Source: an uncultured Muribaculum sp.
GTDB lineage: Bacteria; Bacteroidota; Bacteroidia; Bacteroidales; Muribaculaceae
Assembly (NCBI GenBank): GCA_910578835.1
Contig: CAJTSK010000003.1
Span: 1-64,000 of the forward strand
Length of the DNA: 64,000 nucleotides
Direction: 5' to 3'
Shown in pieces: positions 51,355 through 60,442 of the stretch; positions within the stretch are counted from its first letter, which is position 1; each line of letters starts with the position of its first letter. Made by a program: the position numbers and the translations under genes. Below the pieces are notes generated by a model. The model saw only the letters and a program-made list of their open reading frames with translations, was not told the origin of the DNA and did not search any database.

Positions 51355-52002
51355 ATGAAAAAGTTAATTGCATCTGCCGGCATCTTCTTGACCTTATTTA
51401 ATGTGACGGCAGCGGAAAAAGGAAACTGGGGCGTACGTGCCGCTTTTGATTTGGACATCCCCGGTAAATTTAATGCCGGCGACACACATGTCGACATGTA
51501 TAAACCCGGATATGGATTTTCTATCGGAGGAGTTTATTACCAACCGATTGCGAGTGGCTTTTATTTTGAACCCGGATTAAACTTTTTCTATGACACCTAC
51601 TCTTTTAAGGATTTATTAATAATGGGCAGTAGCTATCCAATCTCGACAGAAGATGTAAGTGTCAGAAAGGCAGGTTTCCGCCTTCCACTACATTTCGGAT
51701 ATGATATATCCTTTAACGATACATGGAGACTCGCGATATATACCGGAGCCGAGTTAAGCTACACAATCAGCAAAGGGGCACATGCAAAACACCCTGAGAA
51801 TTTTGGCGACGATTATGACTCCGATATATTCGGAATAAATGACCACCGCAACTTTGATTGCGCCTGGAAAGTGGGTGTCGCCATACCTGTAAGCTATGTT
51901 TGGGTGGGAATAGATGCAGCAATCGGTCTCACCGACCTTATGCCCGGCAACATCTCATTTCACGAAAACAGAGTCTCTGTTACAGCCACCTACTATTTCT
52001 GA
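51355..52002 (+). CDS. Outer-membrane beta-barrel protein
   Basis: 215 residues with a signal peptide (to about TAAEK) and alternating strands ending in 'VSVTATYYF', the C-terminal aromatic typical of outer-membrane barrels. Probably eight strands (porin-family/OmpX-like). Function is not known. Its last 10 bp overlap the convergent CE15 gene, and it diverges from the COG0523 gene. Confidence 0.82.
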   Translation: MKKLIASAGIFLTLFNVTAAEKGNWGVRAAFDLDIPGKFNAGDTHVDMYKPGYGFSIGGVYYQPIASGFYFEPGLNFFYDTYSFKDLLIMGSSYPISTEDVSVRKAGFRLPLHFGYDISFNDTWRLAIYTGAELSYTISKGAHAKHPENFGDDYDSDIFGINDHRNFDCAWKVGVAIPVSYVWVGIDAAIGLTDLMPGNISFHENRVSVTATYYF

Positions 52003-53228
52003 TTATCAGGCTTAGCCCAAGGGACCCATTTACGCCAGTCAACCCGGTCAAACATCGGCGCTTTAGTGACGTTAGTGTCAATCGTATCCGCGTCAAGCAG
52101 ATAACGTTTTATAAACGCCTCTACTTCCGGATATTGGCTTTCCGGCAGCTGACAATGCATGTGATTTCCTTCTATCGAATAACCCATGCGCTCAGCAATA
52201 CCAAAACGCTTCCACACTTCACGAGCCGCGTTAGCCGACACATATCCCGATTCATCAGCAAGCCATTCATAGTCGGTGTTGCCAAGTATTAGGAGCGCTC
52301 GTGGCGCGATAAGTGCCGCCACCTCATGATGGTCGATGGGCAACCGGTTAACATTGCTGTCGGAAAACTGCTTCATGCTCTCAAGAAACCATGCATAATT
52401 GGTGTTGTGTATCCTCTCGACATTGCCAAGCGTCTCCGACACCCGCCATGAGTTTACACCACCTCCTCCCGGCTCCTGGGCAATAGTAAGCGTGATACGT
52501 TCATCCATGGCTCCGGAGAAAAGAGCCATCTTGCCGGCAAATGAACATCCGGTGACAGCGATATGCTTCATATCTATACGCGACTCTCCTGCCACTTTTT
52601 CAAGTCCGTCAATAAGTCGGCTTACACCCCACGGCCAAGCGCTGTAAGCGCCCATATCCTGATTGTCGGGATAGAGGCGGTTGATAGGTTCGTCGCCACG
52701 GGTCTGAGTATGAGACATCACCTGCGGGAAAACAAATGGTATTGCCACAACACCATTGTCTAAAAACAAATTTTCGGGAAGCGAACCTGTAGGAAATCCC
52801 ATGCCGATTACCAAGGGAAACGGACCATCGCCTTCAGGATAGCGTATCGGTGATTTGAGAGTCAGTAACTCGCCACGTTCATGAATATCGACATACAGTG
52901 TGTCGGCGACTATTCTTGCCTCAACGCTGTCTTGGCTTACAGAGGGCTTGCGTCCGGTTTCATAATGCCATAATCGCTGAAGTATCTCGGAACGGTGACG
53001 CTCCCAGTCACTAAATTCATCAGACATGCCGCTGCCGTCAGCCCACAAAAACGGGTCGGGCAGACATGCCTCCTCCGGTAACGAGTCAAAGGGAGGTAAA
53101 TTTATTTCCGGGAAAACATCACCACAGTTTTCCCGCTCATATACAAGAGGCAGGTCGGCGGCACCGCCCCCTGACAAGCTACAACCCGCCAAGACCACAG
53201 ACAGTGCCGCGACAATACTCTTATTCAT
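51993..53228 (-). CDS. CE15-like glucuronoyl esterase lipoprotein
   Basis: 411 residues. A lipobox ends VVLAGC (Cys16). The alpha/beta hydrolase domain has the nucleophile Ser229 in 'VTGCSFAGK', an acidic residue Glu252 in 'IAQEPGGGG' and His358 in 'GNHMHCQLP'. The order matches CE15 4-O-methylglucuronoyl methylesterases, which cut ester links between glucuronate and lignin or other alcohols. The usual Arg after the nucleophile (GCSRxGK) is Phe here, which may alter the oxyanion site or the substrate. The start lies 3 bp after the valS stop. Confidence 0.8.
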   Translation of the reverse strand: MNKSIVAALSVVLAGCSLSGGGAADLPLVYERENCGDVFPEINLPPFDSLPEEACLPDPFLWADGSGMSDEFSDWERHRSEILQRLWHYETGRKPSVSQDSVEARIVADTLYVDIHERGELLTLKSPIRYPEGDGPFPLVIGMGFPTGSLPENLFLDNGVVAIPFVFPQVMSHTQTRGDEPINRLYPDNQDMGAYSAWPWGVSRLIDGLEKVAGESRIDMKHIAVTGCSFAGKMALFSGAMDERITLTIAQEPGGGGVNSWRVSETLGNVERIHNTNYAWFLESMKQFSDSNVNRLPIDHHEVAALIAPRALLILGNTDYEWLADESGYVSANAAREVWKRFGIAERMGYSIEGNHMHCQLPESQYPEVEAFIKRYLLDADTIDTNVTKAPMFDRVDWRKWVPWAKPDNQK

Positions 53229-53231
53229 AAT

Positions 53232-55859
53232 TTATTTGCCTTCAAGAGCCTTTATACTTGCCTCGATAGTGGCAATCTTTGACTCTGCATCTTTCTGTTT
53301 ATTACGCTCGGCAGCAACAACAGCTTCGGGCGCATTGTTGACAAATCGCTCGTTACCAAGCTTTTTCATCACCGAAGCAAGAAATCCGCGATAGTAGTCA
53401 AGATCCTTATTAAGACGAGCAAGCTCGGCTTCAACGTCAATATTATTGGTCAACGGCACATTAAACTCCGTAGTGCCTACCATAAATGTAGCCGCAGCTG
53501 CATCTTTTTCCACGCCGGAATTAATCTCAGAGAGATTACCGAGCTTCTTAACCACTGCATCAAGGGCGTCATCCCATTCGCCAATCACATTCAGCACAAG
53601 GGTATCACGCGGAGAGATATTCTTTGCAGCACGTACACCTCGAACGCCCACGATTACCTCCTTGGCATGAACCATAGCATCAAGGGTCTTGCTATCAACA
53701 GCTGCAGGCTCGGGAAGCTGCGCATACATTATCGAGTCACCGGGGTTGCGCTCCTGAAGGTGTTGCCACAACTCTTCTGTGATAAAAGGCATGAACGGAT
53801 GAAGCAGACGCAACAGTGTATCGAAATAGCCGAGCGTAGCCTCATAAGTAGCCTTATCCATAGGCTCTCCGTAGGCAGGCTTAACCATTTCAAGATACCA
53901 TGACGAGAACTCATCCCAGAAGAGACGGTAGATAGCCATCAGAGCTTCTGACAAGCGGAATTTGCCAAACAAGTCGCTTACCTCGGCGAGTGTCGTGTCA
54001 AGCTGCGACTTAAACCAGTCTACGGCGATACGCGCACTGTCGGGCTGAGCGATGTCGGCAACCGACCATCCTTTCACAAGACGGAAAGCATTCCAAATCT
54101 TGTTGCAGAAATTACGTCCCTGCTCTACAAGCTTGTCATCGTAGAACACGTCATTACCTGCAGGGGCGGCAAGCATAAGACCCATGCGCACTCCATCAGC
54201 ACCATACTTGGCGATAAGATCAAGCGGGTCGGGAGAGTTGCCAAACTGCTTTGACATCTTTCTTCCGATATTATCACGGACAATACCGGTGAAATATACA
54301 TTATTAAACGGCTTGTCACCGACAAATTCATATCCGGCAATAATCATTCGCGCCACCCAGAAGAAAATAATATCCGGACCGGTCACAAGTGTTGTTGTCG
54401 GATAATAATATGAAATCTCCTTATTACCCGGATCAAGGATACCGTTGAAAAGCGACACAGGCCATAGCCAGGAAGAGAACCAGGTGTCAAGGCAGTCATC
54501 GTCCTGACGCAGGTCGGCAAGAGTCAAGGCGGCATTGCCGGTGACACTCATAGCTTCTTCCAACGCCTTTTCCGGAGTCTCGGCTACCACAAACGAACCG
54601 TCGGGGAGATAGTATGCCGGAATACGGTGACCCCACCAAAGCTGACGCGAGATACACCAGTCTTTTATCTCCGACATCCAGGTGTTATATGTATTTTTAA
54701 ACTTTTCCGGGACAAACTTGATGAAGTCTTCCATTACCGCCTTGTGAGCAGGCTTGGATATATCGTCCATCTTCAAGAACCACTGGTCGGAAAGACGCGG
54801 CTCGACAACTGTGTCGATATTGCGCTCTGAATATCCCACCTTATTCTGATATTCCTCCACTTTCTCAATAAGACCGGCGTTCTTCAAGTCCTCGGCAATC
54901 TGCTTTCTTACATCGAAACGGTCCATGCCGACATACATGCCGGCTGCCTCGCTGATTGTACCGTTGTCATTGAATATGTCGATTGTTTCAAGGTTGTGCT
55001 TCTGACCGAGCATGTTGTCGTTCATGTCATGGGCAGGAGTCACCTTAAGGCAACCTGTACCAAACTCAATGTCGACATAATCATCCTCAATCACCGGTAT
55101 CTCACGACCCACGAGAGGTACAATCACCTTCTTGCCACGCAAATGCTGGTTTTTGGGGTCTTTGGGATTGATACACATCGCCGTGTCACCCATAATGGTC
55201 TCCGGACGTGTGGTAGCAACGATAGCATATCCATCTTCGCCTACAATCTTATAGCGGAGATAATATAGCTTGCTGTGTTCTTCTTTGTACACTACCTCGA
55301 TGTCGCTCAATGCTGTGCATGCTTTCGGGTCCCAGTTGACCATACGCTTGCCGCGATATACCAAACCTTTGCGATAAAGCTCACAGAACACCTTTATCAC
55401 ACTCTTTGAGCGGATATCATCCATGGTGAACGCGGTGCGGCTCCAGTCACAAGAAGCACCGATTTTCTTCAGCTGTTCAAGGATAGTGCCGCCATATTTT
55501 TCTTTCCATTCCCAGGCATGCTTCAGAAACTCTTCGCGAGAAAGGTCGCTCTTCTTGATGCCATCTTTGGCGAGCTTTGCCACGACCTTTGCCTCGGTGG
55601 CGATAGCGGCATGGTCAGTTCCGGGCACCCACAACGCATTTTTCCCTTCCATACGCGCACGGCGTATCAGGATATCCTGAATCGTATTGTTAAGCATATG
55701 ACCCATGTGAAGGATACCTGTCACATTAGGCGGCGGAATTACGATTGTGTAAGGTTCACGCTCATCGGGAACCGACTTGAACAGGTCATGTTCCATCCAA
55801 TAGCTATACCACTTGTCCTCTACTTCAGCAGGGCTGTATGTCTTGGCTAATTCGTTCAT
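53232..55859 (-). CDS. valS: Valyl-tRNA synthetase
   Basis: 875-residue class Ia enzyme. HIGH-type motif 'PPPNVTGILHMGHMLNNTIQD', editing (CP1) domain with 'TTRPETIMGDTAMCI', KMSKS-type 'GRKMSKQFGNSPDPLD', an anticodon domain with 'FFD..RLLHPFMPFITEELWQHL', and the C-terminal coiled-coil arm 'LNKDLDYYRGFLASVMKKLGNERFVNNAPEAVV' that marks ValRS. Full length. Confidence 0.98.
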   Translation of the reverse strand: MNELAKTYSPAEVEDKWYSYWMEHDLFKSVPDEREPYTIVIPPPNVTGILHMGHMLNNTIQDILIRRARMEGKNALWVPGTDHAAIATEAKVVAKLAKDGIKKSDLSREEFLKHAWEWKEKYGGTILEQLKKIGASCDWSRTAFTMDDIRSKSVIKVFCELYRKGLVYRGKRMVNWDPKACTALSDIEVVYKEEHSKLYYLRYKIVGEDGYAIVATTRPETIMGDTAMCINPKDPKNQHLRGKKVIVPLVGREIPVIEDDYVDIEFGTGCLKVTPAHDMNDNMLGQKHNLETIDIFNDNGTISEAAGMYVGMDRFDVRKQIAEDLKNAGLIEKVEEYQNKVGYSERNIDTVVEPRLSDQWFLKMDDISKPAHKAVMEDFIKFVPEKFKNTYNTWMSEIKDWCISRQLWWGHRIPAYYLPDGSFVVAETPEKALEEAMSVTGNAALTLADLRQDDDCLDTWFSSWLWPVSLFNGILDPGNKEISYYYPTTTLVTGPDIIFFWVARMIIAGYEFVGDKPFNNVYFTGIVRDNIGRKMSKQFGNSPDPLDLIAKYGADGVRMGLMLAAPAGNDVFYDDKLVEQGRNFCNKIWNAFRLVKGWSVADIAQPDSARIAVDWFKSQLDTTLAEVSDLFGKFRLSEALMAIYRLFWDEFSSWYLEMVKPAYGEPMDKATYEATLGYFDTLLRLLHPFMPFITEELWQHLQERNPGDSIMYAQLPEPAAVDSKTLDAMVHAKEVIVGVRGVRAAKNISPRDTLVLNVIGEWDDALDAVVKKLGNLSEINSGVEKDAAAATFMVGTTEFNVPLTNNIDVEAELARLNKDLDYYRGFLASVMKKLGNERFVNNAPEAVVAAERNKQKDAESKIATIEASIKALEGK

Positions 55860-55875
55860 TTCGGGAATATATATT

Positions 55876-55893
55876 TAATTTTGCGCAAAATTA
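55876..55893. promoter_or_regulatory. Perfect 18-bp palindrome made of two facing -7 elements, upstream of valS
   Basis: TAATTTTGCGCAAAATTA. The minus-strand half is a -7 element ideally placed for valS (start near 55879, 20-nt leader). The plus-strand half would direct transcription antisense to the 3' end of the GH2 gene. It overlaps the last codon of that gene. It may also be an operator. Confidence 0.55.
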
Positions 55894-58338
55894 CAAAAAA
55901 TCCACGTCATTTGCCACTAATAATGTTGATAGTTTTACGGTTATCGGCTTCATCTTTTCCGGAACTATGGTAACCGTGACATTTCCCGGATTGCAAGTCG
56001 AGCGGAGAATCACGGTTGCTTTCCCGTCGTAAAGGCATCTGCTGACTCCTGTGGATGACTCGTTGCTATTGATGTCACCGTTAATTACGCCCGCTATCTC
56101 TGCCTCGCCGTCAACATGAAATGTCAATGATTCGGCAACTCCAGGCACTATCCGCCCCTTCTTGTCTACAGCCACTATTTTTATGTGCTGAAGGTCGCAG
56201 CCGTCGGCATTCCATGTGTCATTGTCGGGGATAGCCTTTATCGCGACTGCCGCGCCTGTAGTCTCGACCTTCTGACGCGCTACCGGGCGAGTCTCACCGG
56301 CACGATAAGCAATCGCCTCGACATATCCTGACTCATAGGGCACATTTTCCCAAAGTATGCGGTTACGCTCTTTTGAGTCGGAGCGATTGTTAGACTTACG
56401 TCCGAGACTCTTCCCGTTGACCTTAAGCTCCACTTCATCGCTGTTGGTAAATGTATAGAGGTTCAAAACAGCACCAGCCTCCCGGTTCCAGTGGTCACTC
56501 AGGCGCAGTGTGCCTACATTTACGTCATTCCATATTGCATCTTCCTTTCCTTCTACGACAGCAATATGCACCACAGGCTCTTCAGGCTTGAATATCGAGC
56601 GCAGGAAGTAAGCAAGAGGCTTAGGTTCGAGAGAGATGTCAAACACTCCTTCGCTCCACCCTTTCGCCGGCCAGCCGCGCGATTCTCCGAGATAGTCTAT
56701 CATGCCCCAATAGGCAAGCCCTACCACCTTGTCAAGATTCATGTCAAAATAGTTGGGTCCCATGTTGGACGTATTGGCTTCGCTTTGGTAAAAAATCATC
56801 CATGGGAAACGCCGGCTGTCACCCGGGAAATACATGTAGCGGTAATTATAGGAGGCGATATCAGTCTCCATCACAAGCGGCGCAGGCAGCGAGTCGGTGG
56901 TCTGATGACGGCCACGCGGGTGCATTGCCACCGTGACGGGACGTGTCGTGTCGTAACGGTGCAGGAGCTCACGTTGCAGACGGTAAGGTGTCACTCCCCA
57001 GTCGGCATAGGGTATATCCCACAATGTCTGCAATTCATTGCCGAGACTCCACATTATCACCGACGGATGATTACGGTCGCGCCTCACAAACTCAGGCACA
57101 TCTTTCTGCCACTGGTTAATCCACTCGTTGCGACCTCCGGCATATTTGGTAAGCCACTTGTCATACAGTTCATCCACAACGAGTATACCGTGACGGTCAC
57201 ACAGGTCAAGGAATGACTCGCTGTAAGGATTATGAGAGGTGCGCACATGGTTGAATCCGAAATCTTTCAGCATCAATATGCGCTTTTCCATGGCGCGTTC
57301 AAAAGCCGCCGCACCAAGTGCGCCGAGAGTATGATGGTTGGCGATACCTTTCAGTAACACCTTCTTTCCATTAAGCTTTAGTCCGAAGTCAGGCGAATAC
57401 TCAACAGACCGTATGCCAAATGTCTCCTCCACGCAATCGGCAACTGTGCCGTCAGGATTATACAACTCTAACTGCGCAGTATAAAGTGAGGGCGACTCAC
57501 ATTCCCATAACGAAGGGGAGGTTATCGTAATGGAATCTATCCGATACTCACGTGTTCTTTGGCGACGGTTAAAGGGGACTGCGACAGGCTTGTCAATTAT
57601 GGTGTCACCTACCGGCGACATCACCCGCAACCTCATAGGCAACTCTTTTATGTCACGGAGACGCGAAGAGATTTGTGCCATGATTACAACCGATGCGCTA
57701 TCACGGCTCACCGACGGAGTGGTGATATATACCGGATGGCGGTCAAAATATAGATTTTTGTCAGTAACGACAAATTTCACATCGCGAAACAGTCCGCCGC
57801 CGGTGTACCATCGGGAGTTTTCCGGCTCGCCGGTATCGGCAACCACGTCTATTACATTTGGCTTGCCATACTGCAATCTATCGGTGAGGTCTATTTCAAA
57901 ACCGAGATATCCGTAATCGGTACCTCCTACCCGCTCATCGTTAAGATATACATCGCCAACAAGCATTATACCGCCAAAATCGACCGATACACGCTTTCCT
58001 GACCACGCAGAGTCAGGCACAAAACTCTTCCTGTACCATCCGAGGCCCATCTCCTTGAAGCCACGGCTGCTGAGGCGGCTCTTCACGTTGGCGACAGAGT
58101 TGGACATATCGGCACTTTCATCAGCCGACGGCGCCACCCAAGGCTGATGTATCTGGAAGTCATGAGGCAGGTTAACAGCAATCCAATCGTCATCATCCAT
58201 GCCTGCTGCGACAACATCACGGTCAATATCACCATAGCGGAAACTCCACCCACGGTTAAAATCGACTATTTCCCTTCCGGCAAGCAATGCCGGCAACATA
58301 TATACACTTAAAAATATAGACACCCACTTCTTTTTCAT
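55891..58338 (-). CDS. Glycoside hydrolase family 2, beta-galactosidase-like
   Basis: 815-residue exported glycosidase. The ATG at 58338 starts a signal peptide; the TTG at 58344 is not needed. Domains: jelly-roll sugar-binding (about 25-190, 'REIVDFNRGWSFRYGD', 'WIAVNLPHDF', 'GWYRKSF'), Ig-like, TIM barrel (about 300-600) with acid/base Glu in 'IMWSLGNELQ' and the nucleophile Glu probably in 'FYQSEANTSN', then a DUF4982-type Ig domain ('YTFTNSDEVELKVNGKSLGRK') and a C-terminal Ig-like domain. Beta-galactosidase or beta-glucuronidase activity is possible. It is divergent from the rhamnose operon. Confidence 0.88.
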   Translation of the reverse strand: MKKKWVSIFLSVYMLPALLAGREIVDFNRGWSFRYGDIDRDVVAAGMDDDDWIAVNLPHDFQIHQPWVAPSADESADMSNSVANVKSRLSSRGFKEMGLGWYRKSFVPDSAWSGKRVSVDFGGIMLVGDVYLNDERVGGTDYGYLGFEIDLTDRLQYGKPNVIDVVADTGEPENSRWYTGGGLFRDVKFVVTDKNLYFDRHPVYITTPSVSRDSASVVIMAQISSRLRDIKELPMRLRVMSPVGDTIIDKPVAVPFNRRQRTREYRIDSITITSPSLWECESPSLYTAQLELYNPDGTVADCVEETFGIRSVEYSPDFGLKLNGKKVLLKGIANHHTLGALGAAAFERAMEKRILMLKDFGFNHVRTSHNPYSESFLDLCDRHGILVVDELYDKWLTKYAGGRNEWINQWQKDVPEFVRRDRNHPSVIMWSLGNELQTLWDIPYADWGVTPYRLQRELLHRYDTTRPVTVAMHPRGRHQTTDSLPAPLVMETDIASYNYRYMYFPGDSRRFPWMIFYQSEANTSNMGPNYFDMNLDKVVGLAYWGMIDYLGESRGWPAKGWSEGVFDISLEPKPLAYFLRSIFKPEEPVVHIAVVEGKEDAIWNDVNVGTLRLSDHWNREAGAVLNLYTFTNSDEVELKVNGKSLGRKSNNRSDSKERNRILWENVPYESGYVEAIAYRAGETRPVARQKVETTGAAVAIKAIPDNDTWNADGCDLQHIKIVAVDKKGRIVPGVAESLTFHVDGEAEIAGVINGDINSNESSTGVSRCLYDGKATVILRSTCNPGNVTVTIVPEKMKPITVKLSTLLVANDVDFL

Positions 58339-58359
58339 GGTCAACTTGGTTTATTGCGA

Positions 58360-58367
58360 CAAAGTTA
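58360..58367 (-). promoter_or_regulatory. -7 element for the GH2 gene
   Basis: TAACTTTG on the minus strand, 22 bp before the ATG; no exact -33. Confidence 0.5.
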
Positions 58368-58376
58368 ATTATTCAA

Positions 58377-58408
58377 TTTGTATCTTTAGCGAGTTTTGAC
58401 TAATTTTG
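58377..58408 (+). promoter_or_regulatory. Promoter for the rhamnose operon
   Basis: TTTG (58377-58380), 20-bp spacer, TAATTTTG (58401-58408), an exact consensus match. Leader about 38 nt. Confidence 0.75.
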
Positions 58409-58452
58409 TGTGCAGAGTGAGTGTATCACCCCACGTTTTAACCTGATATATC

Positions 58453-58770
58453 ATGAAAAGATTTGCCTTTAAAATGTTTTTAAAGCCCGGATGTGAGGCT
58501 GAATATGAGCGTCGCCATGCTGAGTTATGGCAAGAGTTAAAACAACAGCTTGCCGATGCAGGCGTAAAAAATTATTCCATTTTCTGGGACAAGGACACCA
58601 ACATACTTTTCGGTTATCAGGAAGTGACCGGAGAGTCAGACTCGCAAAATGCGGAGGCAGCCGATGAGATTACTCGCAAATGGTGGGATTACATGGCTGA
58701 CATAATGGAAGTGAATCCCGACAACTCCCCTGTCACCATTCCGGTCAAAGAAGTATTTCACCTTGACTAA
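58453..58770 (+). CDS. rhaM: L-rhamnose mutarotase
   Basis: 105-residue small enzyme that interconverts alpha and beta L-rhamnose. It begins 'MKRFAFKMFLKPGCEAEYERRHAELW' with the active-site His and has 'YSIFWDKDTNILFGYQE' and 'KWWDYMADIM', the RhaM/YiiL pattern at full length. First gene of the rhamnose operon, 11 bp before the esterase. Confidence 0.96.
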   Translation: MKRFAFKMFLKPGCEAEYERRHAELWQELKQQLADAGVKNYSIFWDKDTNILFGYQEVTGESDSQNAEAADEITRKWWDYMADIMEVNPDNSPVTIPVKEVFHLD

Positions 58771-58781
58771 ACGACACGGCA

Positions 58782-60419
58782 ATGAGTGTCATTCGTCATG
58801 TAATCGCCCTGACATTGCTTGGTGCGGCAGCCGTGTCACAAGCTCAGGGAAAAATACCCGCGCCGGTAAAAGATGACAATAATGTAATAGACAATACCCT
58901 TGACAGCCTGAATAAGGCGCGTACAGTCCGACCTGTCGCGGGGTCATCACGCATAGGTGACAACCCGGTATTGTTTCTTGTCGGAAATTCCACCATGCGT
59001 ACCGGCACGCTCGGCAACGGCTCCAACGGACAATGGGGCTGGGGGTACTTTTTACCCGAATATTTCGATAATGAAAAGATTACGGTTGAGAATCATGCTC
59101 TCGGCGGCATGAGCAGCCGCACATTTTACACCCGCCTCTGGACAGATGTGCTTTCAGGCATAAAAGAAGGTGACTGGGTGATTATAGAGCTTGGGCATAA
59201 CGACAACGGTCCCTACGACAGCGGACGCGCCCGTGCCTCGATTCCGGGCATAGGTGACGAATCGCTTGCCGTGACCATACAGGAAACCGGCGTAAGAGAC
59301 ACCGTGTACACTTACGGGGAGTATATGCGCCGATATGTACGTGATGTAAAGTCGCGTGGCGGTCGCCCGATACTTTTCTCCCTGACTCCGAGAAATGCAT
59401 GGGACGATGCCGACAGCACCGTAATATCTCGTGTCAACACTACTTTCGGGCTATGGGCGCGGCAAGTCGCCGAAATCGAGAAAATACCATTTGTCGACCT
59501 CAACGAAATCACCGCGGCAAAATACGAACGTTTCGGTAAGGAGAAGGTAAAGACCATGTTTTATCTCGACCGTATCCACACCTCGGAATTTGGCGCGAGG
59601 ATAAACGCGGAATCGGCGGTGGAAGGTATCGCCTCACTTGACTCCGTTTCTCTAAAAGATTATCTTTTACCACAACCTGTCGATACAATTACGGGAGCGA
59701 CAAGGAGAGACGGACAGCCGGTGCTTTTCACCATAGGCGACAGCACAGTGAAAAATGAAGATAGCGACGACAACAGCATGTGGGGCTGGGGCAGCGTGAT
59801 TGACACGCTGTTTGACCTCGACCGCATAAGCGTAGAGAATCACGCATTTGCAGGCAGAAGTGCCCGCACATTTCTTGATGAAGGGCGATGGGACAAGATT
59901 TATCGGGCATTGCGTCCCGGCGATTTTGTACTTATCCAGTTCGGCCATAACGACGGCGGAGAAATAAACACCGGTAAAGCACGTGGCGAGCTTCACGGCT
60001 CAGGCGACGAAAGCAAGGTATTCAAGATGGCGGCAACAGGAAGAAACCAGGTCATCTACACTTATGGATGGTATCTGCGTAAGTTCATAATGGACTCACG
60101 CGAAAAAGGTGCAGTCCCAATCATTTTAAGTCATACACCCCGTAACAAATGGCAGGGTGACTCTATTGAAAGCAATGCGTCGACATTCGGATTGTGGGCA
60201 CGCGAGGCTGCAGAAAGAGGCGGTGCATGTTTTATCGACCTCAATTCCATTTCCGGCAAGAAATTCCAAAAACTCGGAAAGGAAAGATGCGCTCCTTATT
60301 TCAAAAATGACCATACCCACTCTTCACTTGCAGGAGCACGTCTCAACGCCGAAAGCATCGCCGACGGACTCAGGGAGAGCACATGCCCGCTTAAAAAATA
60401 TCTTAAAAGCCAAGACTAA
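58782..60419 (+). CDS. Tandem SGNH esterase (CE12-like rhamnogalacturonan acetylesterase)
   Basis: 545-residue exported protein with two SGNH hydrolase domains. Domain 1 (about 60-290): 'FLVGNSTMRTG', 'ENHALGGMSSRTF', 'IIELGHNDNG', 'LDRIHTSEFG'. Domain 2 (about 310-540): 'FTIGDSTVKN', 'ENHAFAGRSARTF', 'LIQFGHNDGG', 'KNDHTHSSLAG'. Both keep Ser, Gly, Asn and the Asp-x-x-His pair, but domain 1 has GNS where domain 2 has the usual GDS. CE12 enzymes remove acetyl groups from rhamnogalacturonan, which fits its place in a rhamnose operon. Confidence 0.88.
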   Translation: MSVIRHVIALTLLGAAAVSQAQGKIPAPVKDDNNVIDNTLDSLNKARTVRPVAGSSRIGDNPVLFLVGNSTMRTGTLGNGSNGQWGWGYFLPEYFDNEKITVENHALGGMSSRTFYTRLWTDVLSGIKEGDWVIIELGHNDNGPYDSGRARASIPGIGDESLAVTIQETGVRDTVYTYGEYMRRYVRDVKSRGGRPILFSLTPRNAWDDADSTVISRVNTTFGLWARQVAEIEKIPFVDLNEITAAKYERFGKEKVKTMFYLDRIHTSEFGARINAESAVEGIASLDSVSLKDYLLPQPVDTITGATRRDGQPVLFTIGDSTVKNEDSDDNSMWGWGSVIDTLFDLDRISVENHAFAGRSARTFLDEGRWDKIYRALRPGDFVLIQFGHNDGGEINTGKARGELHGSGDESKVFKMAATGRNQVIYTYGWYLRKFIMDSREKGAVPIILSHTPRNKWQGDSIESNASTFGLWAREAAERGGACFIDLNSISGKKFQKLGKERCAPYFKNDHTHSSLAGARLNAESIADGLRESTCPLKKYLKSQD

Positions 60420-60442
60420 ACAACCATAATATCAATACCATA

